Source: Allopontixanthobacter sp041741895
GTDB lineage: Bacteria; Pseudomonadota; Alphaproteobacteria; Sphingomonadales; Sphingomonadaceae
Direction of reading: 5' to 3'
Assembly (NCBI GenBank): GCA_041741895.1
Contig: JBGSJO010000050.1
Location: 1 to 64,000, forward strand
DNA: 64,000 nucleotides
How positions within the stretch are numbered: position 1 is the first letter of the stretch; each line of letters starts with the position of its first letter. Both the position numbers and the translations under genes were made by a program. Shown here piece after piece: positions 25,410 to 34,544 of this stretch. The notes beneath the pieces were generated by a model. The model made no database searches. It was not told the DNA's origin and saw only the letters and a program-made list of their open reading frames with translations.

Positions 25410-28400
25410 TAAATCTGCGGCTTGCGAACGAGTGGCGAATTCTCTGGCGCCACCCGCTTGTGTGGCTTGCCTTGGCTGGGGTCGGCGGCTTCAGCGCGGT
25501 GCTTGCCATGGGCAGTCCGGTCCCAGTGGGCAGCGATGCACGCGAAGCTCTGCTGCGAATGAACCTGTTCGTGCCCACCTTCATCCTGCCGTTTCTGGCA
25601 GGCGCGCTTGGCCCGGTGTTCTTTTTGCGTGAGGCAGAGCACGACATGCGGGAAATTGTGGGAAGCTATCCGCTGACCGTGCGCGACTGGCTGGTGATGC
25701 GCCTCGGCAGTTTCATCGTGCTGCTGCTGACGGCCTGTCTGCTGGCGCAGATCGTCTTCATCGGCTTGCTGGCTCCGGATCACCCGGGCGGGCTTTCAAC
25801 AATGGTGCTCCATTCTGCGGGCTGGTTGCTGCTGCTCCACGCGCCGACATGCCTCTTGTGGTCCTGCGTGCTTGCCCGGCTGAGCAGCACCACCGGGCAC
25901 GCGGGGTTTCTCTATCTGGCGGCAGGAATCGGCTGGCTGGCGTATATGGCGGTGGCGAGCGTTACCGGCACGCCGCTTATTGCCGGCAGCATGGTGATCT
26001 CCCTCCCGCTCCAGCAGGCAATGCTGGTATTCGATCCCTACGGCGTCACGGCATTAAGCAGCCCGGTTCCCGAAGGCGGAATCCTGCAATCGCGGGGGCT
26101 GAATATTGCTGCCGGGCGGCTTTTCTGGCTGCTGGTCTGCGTTTGGCTGGTGCGCGGCATCGGGGATCTGCCGTCGCGGGCTGGGCGTAAATCACAGATT
26201 GGCGGACCGGCAACCGCCCGGTCCGGCAAAACGGACAGCATGCCAAGTCGCCGATTGTCCGGCCGGCTGGAACACCTGCGCCTGCATCTGCGGTATTTTC
26301 GCCGGGACAGGGTCTTTCCCCTGCTGATAGGTGCCTGGTTCCTGTTACTGGGCCCGGAAGCCTACAGCGGGATCGACTACGCCGAACCATTGGCGCGAAT
26401 CGTGCCCGACAGCCGGGATGCCCTGAATCGCGTCATGTGGGACGTGCTGCCGATGGCCGCCGCGTTCCTGCTTCTTTACGCGGCTGACCGGATTTGCCGC
26501 ATGTATGGCGCGTTAGGAATGCAGGAACTCGTCGCCGCATCGCCTTATCGCTCGTGGGCGCTGGTCATGCACCAGGTGGCCAGCTTGTGGATCATATCCG
26601 CGGTATTCCTCGCTTTGGCAGGATTTGCCGTCCTCCTCGCCCAGATTGTCGCGCAATCGCCGTTCCAACCAACGGAATATCTGTTGCAGTTGGGTCTGAC
26701 CTTCTCGCAGATGGCCTTGTTCTGCGTATTGTTCACAGCAGTGCACGCGATCGTCAAATTGCGCTTCGTTGCGAACCTCCTGAACTTCCTGCTGGTCGTC
26801 CTCAGTTTCAGCAGCCTTGCACCGGCGTTGGGCTTTGGCCATCCCTTGTGGCGGCCGCTGGCGACGCCGCTCATGCAGCCTGACCATTACTGGGGGTTCG
26901 AGGGCAGTCTGGCCGGGTATATGCCTTATCTGTTGTTCTGGGCGGCGATGTGCCTTGCCGCGCTCAGCATTGGGATTTTTGCCTTTCATCGCAACATGGC
27001 CTTTGCGCAAGTCCGCTGGCGCAGCATCATGCGTAGCCCGCTGCTGGTCATTTTCGCGGTCCTGATCGGTGCTGCTATTTGGCAGGGCAAAACCATCCAC
27101 AACAACCTGCGATCCGAAGGTCTGCTGGTGTCTGCGGAGCAGCGCGCCGCGCAGCGCGCGGGTTATGAGCGGATCTATTCGGTCTGGGCCCAAAAGCCCC
27201 AGCCCGCTGTGGCAATGGTGCGATCACTGGTCGATATCTATCCCGACGAAAATCGAGTTCATCTGCGCACGACCATACAGCTGGTCAACCGCACCGCCCA
27301 GCCGATAGAGCAGGTTTTGATTGGCCGTGGCCCTAGCGTTGGGCCGGCCACCCTCTCATTTGAAGGTGCCTCCGTGCTTCACGCTGACCAGGCATTGGGC
27401 CAGCAGATATTCAAGCTGGACCGACCGATGCAGCCGGGCGAAAGCGCGAATCTGAGGTTCGAGATCCAGCTGGATCAATCCGGCTTCGCACCAGCATCGA
27501 TGCCTCTCGTGTTGCGCCCTTCCTTCAGCAGCGTTCCAGCCTATGCGATCCTGCCGGTGGTCGGATTCAGGAGAGAGCTTACCCTGCGCGATCCTGCGGC
27601 CCGGCGATCGCAAGGCCTGCCCGAATTGCGGCTAACGCTGCCATCGCTGCTGCGGCAAACGCCAGCGGCTGGCTCGGTTGCTGATAACGAGGCAGTTATC
27701 GAGACGATTATAAGCACAAAAAGAGCGCATTCTGCGATTGCCCAAGGGGAATTGATCCGCAAATGGCAGCAGGGCGGACGGGACTTCTACCATTATCGCA
27801 CCAGCGGACCCATCCGGAATATGGCCGCCTTCTACTCGGTGCCCTGGCAGTCCCGTCAATGGCAGGTCGGCTCAACAGGGCTGCAGGTTTATGCGCCCGG
27901 TAAATTCGGAAACAACAACCCCAACATTCTCGGCGCTAGCGACACCTTGGCCTGGCTTGACAAGGAAGTGGCACCCTATCCCGGGAAAGACCTGCGGATG
28001 ATAATGGTCCCCGAACTTGGCATCAGCGGATTTGCCCTGCCGCAGACCATTCTGATCTCTGATCGGCTCGGCATGCGCACGCAGCCCGAACCTGGGGCCG
28101 GCTTCAATCAGACATACCGGAGGGCGGCGCACGAAACTGCTCACCAGTGGTTCGGCCATATGATTGGGCACGGGCTTGCGGAAGAGCGGGGGTTCCTGAT
28201 TGAATCGCTCGCCAAATATGCCGAGCTGGTGATGGTCGAGCAACGCTATGGCGAAGACGCCATGCAATCCGTGGTTACTTTCGAGCGGGATCGGTACCGG
28301 CAATCTCGCCTCAATCTGGAAAATCAGGTCGCCCCTCTGATCGATGCCGAAGAAGACGAAGACATGTACTCCCGCGCTACTCTGGTCTTTGCCTGCCTGC

Positions 28401-28615
28401 GCAAGCACCTGGGGGATGAACCAATCCTCGCAGCCCTGCGGCAGATCGCTGATGAAAGCAGGAAAACGGGGCGGGCGGCAACTTCACTGGGTTTCATCAA
28501 GGCGTTCAAGACATCCAGCGAACCAGGCGATGCAGAGCTGATAGAGGCGATGCTGCTTGGATCCCAATCTGTGAACGCAGTATTCAAGTGGCAAGGCTGC
28601 AGACCGGTGGGATAG
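25403..28615 (+). CDS. ABC-2 permease fused to M1-family aminopeptidase
   Basis: 1070 residues. Roughly residues 1-580 form two sets of membrane helices of ABC-2 permease type. From about residue 600 the chain is a gluzincin M1 peptidase: HETAHQW with His910, Glu911 and His914, followed by a Glu at 934 in FLIESLAKYAEL as the third zinc ligand. The zinc site is complete, so the peptidase is probably active. The topology is inferred, with the peptidase likely on the outer face. It forms one transport unit with the preceding ATPase. What is transported or cleaved is unknown; the divergent LytS/LytTR pair is the likely regulator. Confidence 0.88.
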   Translation: MLINLRLANEWRILWRHPLVWLALAGVGGFSAVLAMGSPVPVGSDAREALLRMNLFVPTFILPFLAGALGPVFFLREAEHDMREIVGSYPLTVRDWLVMRLGSFIVLLLTACLLAQIVFIGLLAPDHPGGLSTMVLHSAGWLLLLHAPTCLLWSCVLARLSSTTGHAGFLYLAAGIGWLAYMAVASVTGTPLIAGSMVISLPLQQAMLVFDPYGVTALSSPVPEGGILQSRGLNIAAGRLFWLLVCVWLVRGIGDLPSRAGRKSQIGGPATARSGKTDSMPSRRLSGRLEHLRLHLRYFRRDRVFPLLIGAWFLLLGPEAYSGIDYAEPLARIVPDSRDALNRVMWDVLPMAAAFLLLYAADRICRMYGALGMQELVAASPYRSWALVMHQVASLWIISAVFLALAGFAVLLAQIVAQSPFQPTEYLLQLGLTFSQMALFCVLFTAVHAIVKLRFVANLLNFLLVVLSFSSLAPALGFGHPLWRPLATPLMQPDHYWGFEGSLAGYMPYLLFWAAMCLAALSIGIFAFHRNMAFAQVRWRSIMRSPLLVIFAVLIGAAIWQGKTIHNNLRSEGLLVSAEQRAAQRAGYERIYSVWAQKPQPAVAMVRSLVDIYPDENRVHLRTTIQLVNRTAQPIEQVLIGRGPSVGPATLSFEGASVLHADQALGQQIFKLDRPMQPGESANLRFEIQLDQSGFAPASMPLVLRPSFSSVPAYAILPVVGFRRELTLRDPAARRSQGLPELRLTLPSLLRQTPAAGSVADNEAVIETIISTKRAHSAIAQGELIRKWQQGGRDFYHYRTSGPIRNMAAFYSVPWQSRQWQVGSTGLQVYAPGKFGNNNPNILGASDTLAWLDKEVAPYPGKDLRMIMVPELGISGFALPQTILISDRLGMRTQPEPGAGFNQTYRRAAHETAHQWFGHMIGHGLAEERGFLIESLAKYAELVMVEQRYGEDAMQSVVTFERDRYRQSRLNLENQVAPLIDAEEDEDMYSRATLVFACLRKHLGDEPILAALRQIADESRKTGRAATSLGFIKAFKTSSEPGDAELIEAMLLGSQSVNAVFKWQGCRPVG

Positions 28616-28761
28616 CGTATGGGCACACAGTTGCAGCCTGATCGGATCGGATTGCCGCGTGCCGCTAGCTGCCCTAATGGATGGAATTTGAGTTCACTTT
28701 CGAAACTGCAGGCCCCACCCTAGGTGATCCGCGCAAGTTCAGGCAATTCAGGTACCGACAC

Positions 28762-29103
28762 ATGGCCCGCAAACATTCGAAACATGGTTCCCATGACGAC
28801 CTGCAGAGCGAGGGGGAGGTGAGCCCGGCCGCGGCGGTTCCTTGCTGGCTCTGCAGCCGGCCTACCGGCAAGACCATTGTCTGGCATCATCCCGTGCCCA
28901 AGAGCCGAGGCGGGCGCGATGTTGTGCCCATGCACCCCATTTGCCAGAAGACTCTCATCGCCAATTTCACCAATTCCGAATTGCAGCGCTATGGGATGGA
29001 TGTGGACGGCCTGCTGGCCAATCCCCCAGTGCGCAAGTTTGTCGATTGGGTGGCAAACAAGGATCCCGATTTCACCGCTACCATGACTAAGAAGCGGCGC
29101 TGA
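28762..29103 (+). CDS. HNH-endonuclease-like protein
   Basis: 113 residues. CWLC (CxxC) is followed by WHHPVPKSRGGRDVVPMHPICQ, a compact HNH/beta-beta-alpha metal motif with His-His and a later His plus Cys. LIANFTNSEL and VDWVANKDPDFTATM complete it. Proteins of this size are usually annotated as HNH endonuclease without known target. The ATG at 28762 is weakly supported by AGGT upstream; an in-frame ATG at 28681 would add 27 residues with no recognised domain. A decayed copy of its last 62 bp lies at 34711-34772, so this gene was involved in a rearrangement. Confidence 0.65.
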   Translation: MARKHSKHGSHDDLQSEGEVSPAAAVPCWLCSRPTGKTIVWHHPVPKSRGGRDVVPMHPICQKTLIANFTNSELQRYGMDVDGLLANPPVRKFVDWVANKDPDFTATMTKKRR

Positions 29104-29116
29104 TTAGGTAAAACTC

Positions 29117-29386
29117 ATGAGAATCAAGAAGCGCGTCCTGACCGCGACGATGGCGGATGGCTACGTGAAGACGATCGGCCCGACATCTGCTCCATTCACG
29201 CACTACTGGCGGATCGTTGCCTTCCTTGGCGGGGGGCGCACCGAGGTCTTCTGGGGGCACACCAAGTCACTGAAGGAAGCGGAGAGAAAGAAAGCGGCAA
29301 CCGCCGATGCGGCACGACAGCGCGGCTGGGAGAGCTACCACTTCGAGGTCGTGGAGCTTGTCGACGCGGCCGCAATTGCCAGCTGA
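29117..29386 (+). CDS. small protein of unknown function
   Basis: 89 residues starting MRIKKRVLTATMADGYVKTIGP. It has a predicted beta-rich first half (HYWRIVAFLGGGRTEVFWGHT) and a helix rich in Lys, Glu and Ala in the second. I do not recognise a family. AGGT eight bases before the ATG and the 13-bp gap after the HNH gene suggest co-transcription. No signal peptide or membrane segment is seen. Confidence 0.5.
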   Translation: MRIKKRVLTATMADGYVKTIGPTSAPFTHYWRIVAFLGGGRTEVFWGHTKSLKEAERKKAATADAARQRGWESYHFEVVELVDAAAIAS

Positions 29387-29430
29387 GACTAGGTGAAAAG
29401 CGCCCGTCAAAATCCTCGACACTTTCAAAA

Positions 29431-29769
29431 CCGTCACTACATTTTTCGCCCCAGAGACTCTGGGTCATTCAGGCCAAAATTATTATTTAATTGCAGTCTC
29501 TTGCGCGATGGATACCCGCTCAAATTGTCCGTAAGCCCGTGATTTCACGCACTAGTTTTCTTTAGCATAAGTTTCTGATATATAGAGGAAAACGGTGTGG
29601 AGGTGCAAGTCGGAAACGAACCGTCTCCGATGCATTTGTCATTTTATAACAATTTTAGATAAATGAACGGCTCTGCACAGCGTTTCGATGACCCAATAAT
29701 GGCTCGGAATTGTCAGATTTCGTCGAGTGAGTTTTCGCAGAGACTGATTTTTTCCGCTGCTTGCTAGGC
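29431..29769. repeat. dispersed repeat, copy A (with tRNA 3'-end-like segment)
   Basis: About 340 bp, clearly related over its whole length to copy B (36889-37217). Its first ~170 bp are also related to copy C (39159-39325) beside tRNA-Cys. Shared landmarks are CAGAGACT, GTGATTTCACGCAC, and GTGTGGAGG followed by CGGAAACGAACCG, which matches the T-arm and CCA end of tRNA-Cys in degraded form (29597-29623). TTTTATAACAATTT, GGCTCGGAATTGTCAGATTT and GCTTGCTAGGCA follow. It is AT-rich relative to its surroundings and non-coding. It looks like a duplicated attachment-site region rather than a gene. Confidence 0.65.
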
Positions 29770-29815
29770 ATGCATTGATCTCAACCGCGCGCGACAAGTC
29801 ATAACGGTTGGCAGT

Positions 29816-29935
29816 CTACTTTTGGGCCAATTCGGACTGGCTGCTCCGGATCGACAAGTGCGAATAGCGGTCAACGCCCAAGGTTTTCGCGATTTCAGAA
29901 GTTGTCCTAGCCGACAAACCTTTCCCGACACTCAA
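29816..29935 (-). pseudogene. possible remnant of a helix-turn-helix protein
   Basis: On the minus strand a short open stretch reads VGKGLSARTTSEIAKTLGV, which has the feel of a LuxR/sigma-type helix-turn-helix. It is bounded by stops, has no start and no conserved rest. It may be chance. The remainder of 29770-29953 shows nothing I can name. Confidence 0.2.
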
Positions 29936-29953
29936 GCCTCAAGGCTGTATCTG

Positions 29954-30931
29954 TCAAATCTGATTCACGATCGCGCCGTCTGTCTTGGTTAGTTTGATCG
30001 TCACGTTTGATAGCTGCAACTTGCCTTTGCAGGCCCCGCATCCTGCATAGATTTCCAATCGGGCATCACATTTCTTGTGGTGGAGAATAACTGGCGGACC
30101 AGCCGAAGAGCCGTAGTAGCAATCTCCCCAGCGTTGCAGCACCAGCAGGATCGGCAGGTAATCGAGTGATTTCGATGTCGTGTGATAGGCAAAGCGGTCC
30201 GGGCTGGTCTGGTAGAGTGCCGCCTTGAGAAAACCGCGTTCGACCAGCCATGCAAGCCGGTCAGACAAGATATTGGATGCCATGCCGCTATCTTCCAAAA
30301 TCTGGTCAAACTTATGCAGCTCGGTAAAAATCGCGCGCATAACGAGGCCTGCCCAGCGGTCGCCCAGCAATTCAGCTGAATCGGTAAAAAGAGACAGGTT
30401 TTCGGCAATGGCCTGCCGGTTCCGGTGCTGCCGCCGCCGCGTGTAGCTCGGTTCCATCATGCCTAAACCTGGACCCTCACGCCATTCAACGTCCTGCGGC
30501 TGGACACTTCGATGGCAATTGCCACAAATTGGTTCAGGCGTGATCGCGTTTCCGCAATCGCCATGTGTTAGTTCCATCTGCAGCGAAGTACGGCGCCGGG
30601 ACCATGTCTTTTCCCAGCGAAGCAACATCATCGTTACGGGGAAAAGCGCGAGGCCTTTCTCGGACAGGTGATATTCGTAACGAGGCGGTTTTTCACAATA
30701 GAGATGCCGTTCGAGAACCTCGTTGGCTGTCAATTTTTTAAGGCGTTCTGCGATCAGCGGCTTCGACAGGCAGGTCCGTGACTTGATCCGATCAAAACGG
30801 CTGTCGCCCAGCCAGATCGACTCGAGGATTAGCAATGTCGGGACATCGCCAATCACTTCCAAGGCGCGCCAGATCGAGCACGTTCTGACGAGTTTGGCAG
30901 TGCCGGATTTCTGGGTCGCATTGCTTGGCAT
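29954..30931 (-). CDS. transcriptional regulator with two HxlR domains
   Basis: 325 residues containing two HxlR/MarR-like winged-helix units in tandem. The first (about 15-110) begins CSIWRALEVIGDVPTLLILESIW and runs to YEYHLSEKGLALFP. The second (about 180-275) begins ELLGDRWAGLVMRAIFTEL and runs to YHTTSKSLDYLPILLVLQRWGD. Between and after them lie CxxC pairs (ICGNCH near 136-141, CGACKG near 300) that may bind metal. HxlR proteins normally have one domain and act as dimers, so this may be a single-chain dimer. It is the last gene of the minus-strand operon with carotenoid oxygenase, thiolase and DUF1295 genes, six bases after the latter. Confidence 0.75.
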   Translation of the reverse strand: MPSNATQKSGTAKLVRTCSIWRALEVIGDVPTLLILESIWLGDSRFDRIKSRTCLSKPLIAERLKKLTANEVLERHLYCEKPPRYEYHLSEKGLALFPVTMMLLRWEKTWSRRRTSLQMELTHGDCGNAITPEPICGNCHRSVQPQDVEWREGPGLGMMEPSYTRRRQHRNRQAIAENLSLFTDSAELLGDRWAGLVMRAIFTELHKFDQILEDSGMASNILSDRLAWLVERGFLKAALYQTSPDRFAYHTTSKSLDYLPILLVLQRWGDCYYGSSAGPPVILHHKKCDARLEIYAGCGACKGKLQLSNVTIKLTKTDGAIVNQI

Positions 30932-30936
30932 TTTGG

Positions 30937-31821
30937 CTATGAGCGCGGCGGCCGGAGAACGAGAACTGAGGTTTTCCGGCGGTATTCCTGATATTGCGGA
31001 TCATCGCCCCATTTCTTCTTTGCCGCCGCGTCGAGCATGTTGATCCCGCTGATCTTCGTGAGCAGCAATGTGATGAACAGCGGTGATGCGAATACCAGAT
31101 AGGACCAGCCTGATAGCACCGGGATCGCAATGATAGCGGCGCCGGTCCACAGCATTATCTCTCCCAAATAATTGGGGTGCTGCGACCATGACCACAGGCC
31201 GGTGCTGATGAATTTTCCCTTGTTGGAAGGATCGGCTTTGAAAGCGCTTTTCTGACGGTCAGCCACAACTTCGATCGTGAAAGCAGTGATCCAGATTGCT
31301 GTCCCAATCCAGAAAAAGACATCGATAGGCGCCCGGTCGGTTGCCGAAATAACGACCAGCGCGGCAGCGGAAGTGATGATCGTCCAGACGGCTTGCAGGC
31401 TCCACGCGACCAAGAAGCGGGACGGGTTGATTTTGATAGCGTCGAACCGGTTATCCACGCCGCCAGACTTTCCGACCCTGACGAACAGGAATGAGCCTAG
31501 ACGTAAAGCCCATATGACAACCATCGCGGCAATAACGATGGCCCGCATATCAAGTGGTGCGGACATGACGCAAGCAGCGCTGATGATCGAAAGATAGGTG
31601 ATTGCGCCAACCAGGTCATAATACTTCTCTGTCTGGGCAATTGCGGAGGGAATGAATGCCAACCAATTTACTGCAAAGGCAACTACTGCGCAGATCACAA
31701 ACACGGGATAACCGTACGCCTTGACCCCATTGCTGCCAGCTAGCCACGCAAAGCCGAGCCCGAGCGCGGTTGCAAATAGCACCACGACAAGACTGCGGGG
31801 CGCGTGTTTGGACGAGGTCAT
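30937..31821 (-). CDS. DUF1295 / steroid 5-alpha-reductase-like membrane protein
   Basis: 294 residues with about seven membrane helices. The C-terminal signature FISTGLWSWSQHPNYLGEIMLWTG is characteristic of DUF1295 and isoprenylcysteine-methyltransferase-fold membrane enzymes. The family includes NAD(P)H-dependent reductases of enones and methyltransferases, so the reaction is uncertain. ATG 31821 is chosen because the first helix begins shortly after; an open frame extends upstream into the thiolase gene. It is closely spaced behind the thiolase and before the HxlR-type regulator, consistent with a small catabolic operon. Confidence 0.75.
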   Translation of the reverse strand: MTSSKHAPRSLVVVLFATALGLGFAWLAGSNGVKAYGYPVFVICAVVAFAVNWLAFIPSAIAQTEKYYDLVGAITYLSIISAACVMSAPLDMRAIVIAAMVVIWALRLGSFLFVRVGKSGGVDNRFDAIKINPSRFLVAWSLQAVWTIITSAAALVVISATDRAPIDVFFWIGTAIWITAFTIEVVADRQKSAFKADPSNKGKFISTGLWSWSQHPNYLGEIMLWTGAAIIAIPVLSGWSYLVFASPLFITLLLTKISGINMLDAAAKKKWGDDPQYQEYRRKTSVLVLRPPRS

Positions 31822-31823
31822 GA

Positions 31824-33053
31824 TTATGTCCCTATTACGAAGCTGCAATTGGTCGTGCCTGACCCGCCAACATTGAAGGTTCCAACATTGCGTGCTCCCT
31901 CGACCTGGCAATCCGCCGCAGTATCAGTAACTTGACGCATGGCGTCGAGTGCCATTCGCACGCCCGTTGCTCCAACAGGATGGCCAATACCCATCAACCC
32001 GCCCGAGGGGTTGACGGGAATGGAGCCGCCAGGCGCAATGCGGCCATCCTCGACCGCTTTCCAGGCCTCACCTGGCTCGGTGATGCCGAAATGTTCGATC
32101 GCAATATATTCATTGATGGTGAAGCAATCATGCGTTTCGATTGCGTCCAGCTCGCCGGGGCCTGCGATACCTGCGCGGCTATACGCATCGGTGATGGCCT
32201 TTCGCGTCCATGGCAGCAGGTATGGCGAGCCTTTGCTTGCCTCCAGCTTGGTTTCCATAAGCATTGGCGCAGTCGTGTGACCCCAGCCTTTGATCCGTGC
32301 GAGACTTTCCAGCGGAATATTGCGCGCCTTGGCATAGGCCTTGGCTTTGGTTTCTGAGGCCAAGAATACAACCGCTGCGCCATCAGTGATTTAGCTGCAA
32401 TCCTGCCTCCGCATCCATCCTTCGACGACGGGATTGAGATCGTCATCATTGGCGAAGTGCTGATCGGTCAGCGTCCAGTTGCGGGTTTGCGCTTGTGGAT
32501 TGCGCTGTGCGTTTCCGAAATTGATCCTGGCGATCTCTTTCAAGTGATCGTGATTGAGCCCGTACCGTTCGTGATGTTCCTGCGCCAGATCCGAGAACAT
32601 GGCGGGCCAAACGAAAGCCGCCTCGGTCGCTTCTGCGCCAACCCAAACTGCCGCGCCCAAATGGTCACCGGCGATCTTGCCCGGAACATTGCGCATGAAT
32701 TCCATGCCGATGACAGCCGCACACTCATATCGGCCAGCCTCAATGTCAGCCATGGCAGCGAGAATGGCGAGCGAGCCGGAAGCACAAGCCCCTTCGTGCC
32801 GCGATGCCGGAATGCCGGCGAGGCAAGGATGGACATGCCCGAGGAAGCCGCCGAGCATTCCCTGCCCCGTAAACAGCTCGCCAGCGAAGTTCCCAACGTG
32901 AGCAACCTCGATCTCTTCGGGATCAAGCGAGGCAGCGGCAAGCGCACCGTTAAGGCCGTCTTCCAGAAGATCGAATATGGCAAGATTTTCACGCGCGTAA
33001 TTGCGCGCGAAGTCGGTTTGATCACCGCCGAGAATATATACGTCTTGCCCCAT
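31824..33053 (-). pseudogene. thiolase (SCP-x type acetyl-CoA acetyltransferase), interrupted by an in-frame TAA
   Basis: Two open segments in the same frame make one 409-codon thiolase: residues 1-220 with nucleophile Cys90 in HEGACASGS, and a second part with GHPVGATG and FNVGGSGTTN. Codon 221 is TAA at 32391-32393, between RQDCS and ITDGAAVVF. In relatives this reads C-S-Q-I-T-D-G, so a single CAA-to-TAA change explains it. Nothing else is damaged. It is either a very recent nonsense mutation, a sequencing error, or read-through. The intact enzyme would cleave a 3-ketoacyl-CoA, fitting a degradative operon with the carotenoid oxygenase 24 bp upstream. Confidence 0.85.
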
Positions 33054-33077
33054 CGTACCACATCTACCTTGTTTGCC

Positions 33078-34544
33078 TCACGCCGCCAGCTCGTCCGCAC
33101 CTGCCCATGTCGCATGTGTGCCGCTGCAAATCCGGTGGGGCAGAATAATCTGGCAGATCGGACCTTGCTCGATATCGCGCGCATCAAAGATGACACATTC
33201 GGAACGGTCCTGCACCATGTCCGTCACAAAGCTAACCAGATAGCCGTCATCTTCCGCTGTCCCTCCCTTTCGCGGGATGAACGGCGCTTCCGATCCGAAC
33301 CGGCCTTCGCCAAACATTACCCTGGTGGCAGTGCCGCGTTTCAGATCATGTTTGACCAAGCCATTAAACAGGAACCAGCCCTTTTCGCCATGCGCGCTAT
33401 AAACATAGCGGTGTTCACGGCCGTAGTATTCTGGGTTCAGCGTGCCGAACTCGACATGCTCTTCGTTGCACACACGCCCCTCGGCCGTCTCGCCGGTTTT
33501 CAGATTGAAGCGCCAGCGGTGAAGGTGCGGACGCAGCGAATGCAGATCAATTCCGGCGCCGATCAACTGGTAGGATTCGGGCATATTATCAATCGGTCCA
33601 GGGAACGGATTTTTCTGATGATACCCCTCCAGAACCAGCTCGTCGCCATCTTCCCAACAATTTGTCCAGTGGAGCACATAGGTTGGCTCCGCTTCGAACC
33701 ACATGACCTCTTCGGACGAACCATAACGCGGTATGACTGCAAAGCGCGCTTTCATGGCCTTGTCGAATTGCGGAATGAAATAACCGTTCTCTAACGCGGC
33801 TGGAACTGGATAGAGCGGGAGATCGTTCAGAACCGAATAATTGTCCGAGATCGCCATATCATGCGGAAGACGCGTGCCGGGCAATTCAATCGGAACGTAA
33901 TGCTTGAGCTCATTGTCGGGCCCGACGACACCGTAATGCATGTGCGGGGCTTTATCGCCGTAATTGAAGAACATCAGTTCACCGGTTTTGCCGTCGAGTT
34001 TGGGGTGAGCGGATAGGCCGTCGACCGGGGTCCAATGTTCGATGCCCAATGTCTCCAGGCTTTCCGGATCGAGCAGATAGCCTTCGCCGCACTGCCAGAA
34101 TGTCGAGAGGATCTTGCCATTGCGGATCAACACATCCGTGGAGGAACCATCCTTCATGTGCGATCCGATGCCGATGCCAGGACGTTTTGACTTTTTGGGC
34201 GGCACGGTAAATCCAGCCCAAAGTGCCTCGCCAGCCTCAGCCTCAGCCTCAAACCCGCTGGTCCTGATGAAGCGGTTCTTATATTCCGCTTTGCCGCCTG
34301 AAAATCGCATCATGTGGAGCATACCGTCACCGTCAAAAGGGTGATACCGGCCAATTGGTTCATGTACCGGGTTTTCAGTATTGCGGACGTAGATACCATC
34401 AATATCCACCGGAATCGTGCCGATCACCTCCATGTCATCGGCATCATATTCGTCATAATTCGGCGTCCATGCGCCGTTTAGATATGGGTGATCCGATGAT
34501 TGGAGCGTGGATTCAATACGGTTGATAAGCTCTGACATTCGCAT
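33078..34544 (-). CDS. carotenoid oxygenase family dioxygenase (lignostilbene-dioxygenase-like)
   Basis: 488 residues of the seven-bladed propeller, Fe(II)-dependent dioxygenase family that cleaves carotenoid, stilbene or related double bonds. The four iron-binding histidines are visible: His180 (SAHPKLD), His228 (LPHDMA), His292 (VLHWTN) and His477 (GTHATW). Family markers PFDGDGMLH and DLHSLRPHLHRW are also present. With no carotenoid pathway genes nearby and a thiolase downstream, a role in degrading aromatic stilbenoid or terpenoid compounds is as likely as pigment cleavage. It is the first gene of the four-gene minus-strand operon. Confidence 0.88.
   Translation of the reverse strand: MRMSELINRIESTLQSSDHPYLNGAWTPNYDEYDADDMEVIGTIPVDIDGIYVRNTENPVHEPIGRYHPFDGDGMLHMMRFSGGKAEYKNRFIRTSGFEAEAEAGEALWAGFTVPPKKSKRPGIGIGSHMKDGSSTDVLIRNGKILSTFWQCGEGYLLDPESLETLGIEHWTPVDGLSAHPKLDGKTGELMFFNYGDKAPHMHYGVVGPDNELKHYVPIELPGTRLPHDMAISDNYSVLNDLPLYPVPAALENGYFIPQFDKAMKARFAVIPRYGSSEEVMWFEAEPTYVLHWTNCWEDGDELVLEGYHQKNPFPGPIDNMPESYQLIGAGIDLHSLRPHLHRWRFNLKTGETAEGRVCNEEHVEFGTLNPEYYGREHRYVYSAHGEKGWFLFNGLVKHDLKRGTATRVMFGEGRFGSEAPFIPRKGGTAEDDGYLVSFVTDMVQDRSECVIFDARDIEQGPICQIILPHRICSGTHATWAGADELAA

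Noticed and set aside
29440..29468. Short peptide start MTEITHSLCGEKCS shared by the repeat copies
   Set aside because: The copies run into unrelated downstream sequence and have no ribosome-binding site, so this is repeat DNA, not a gene.
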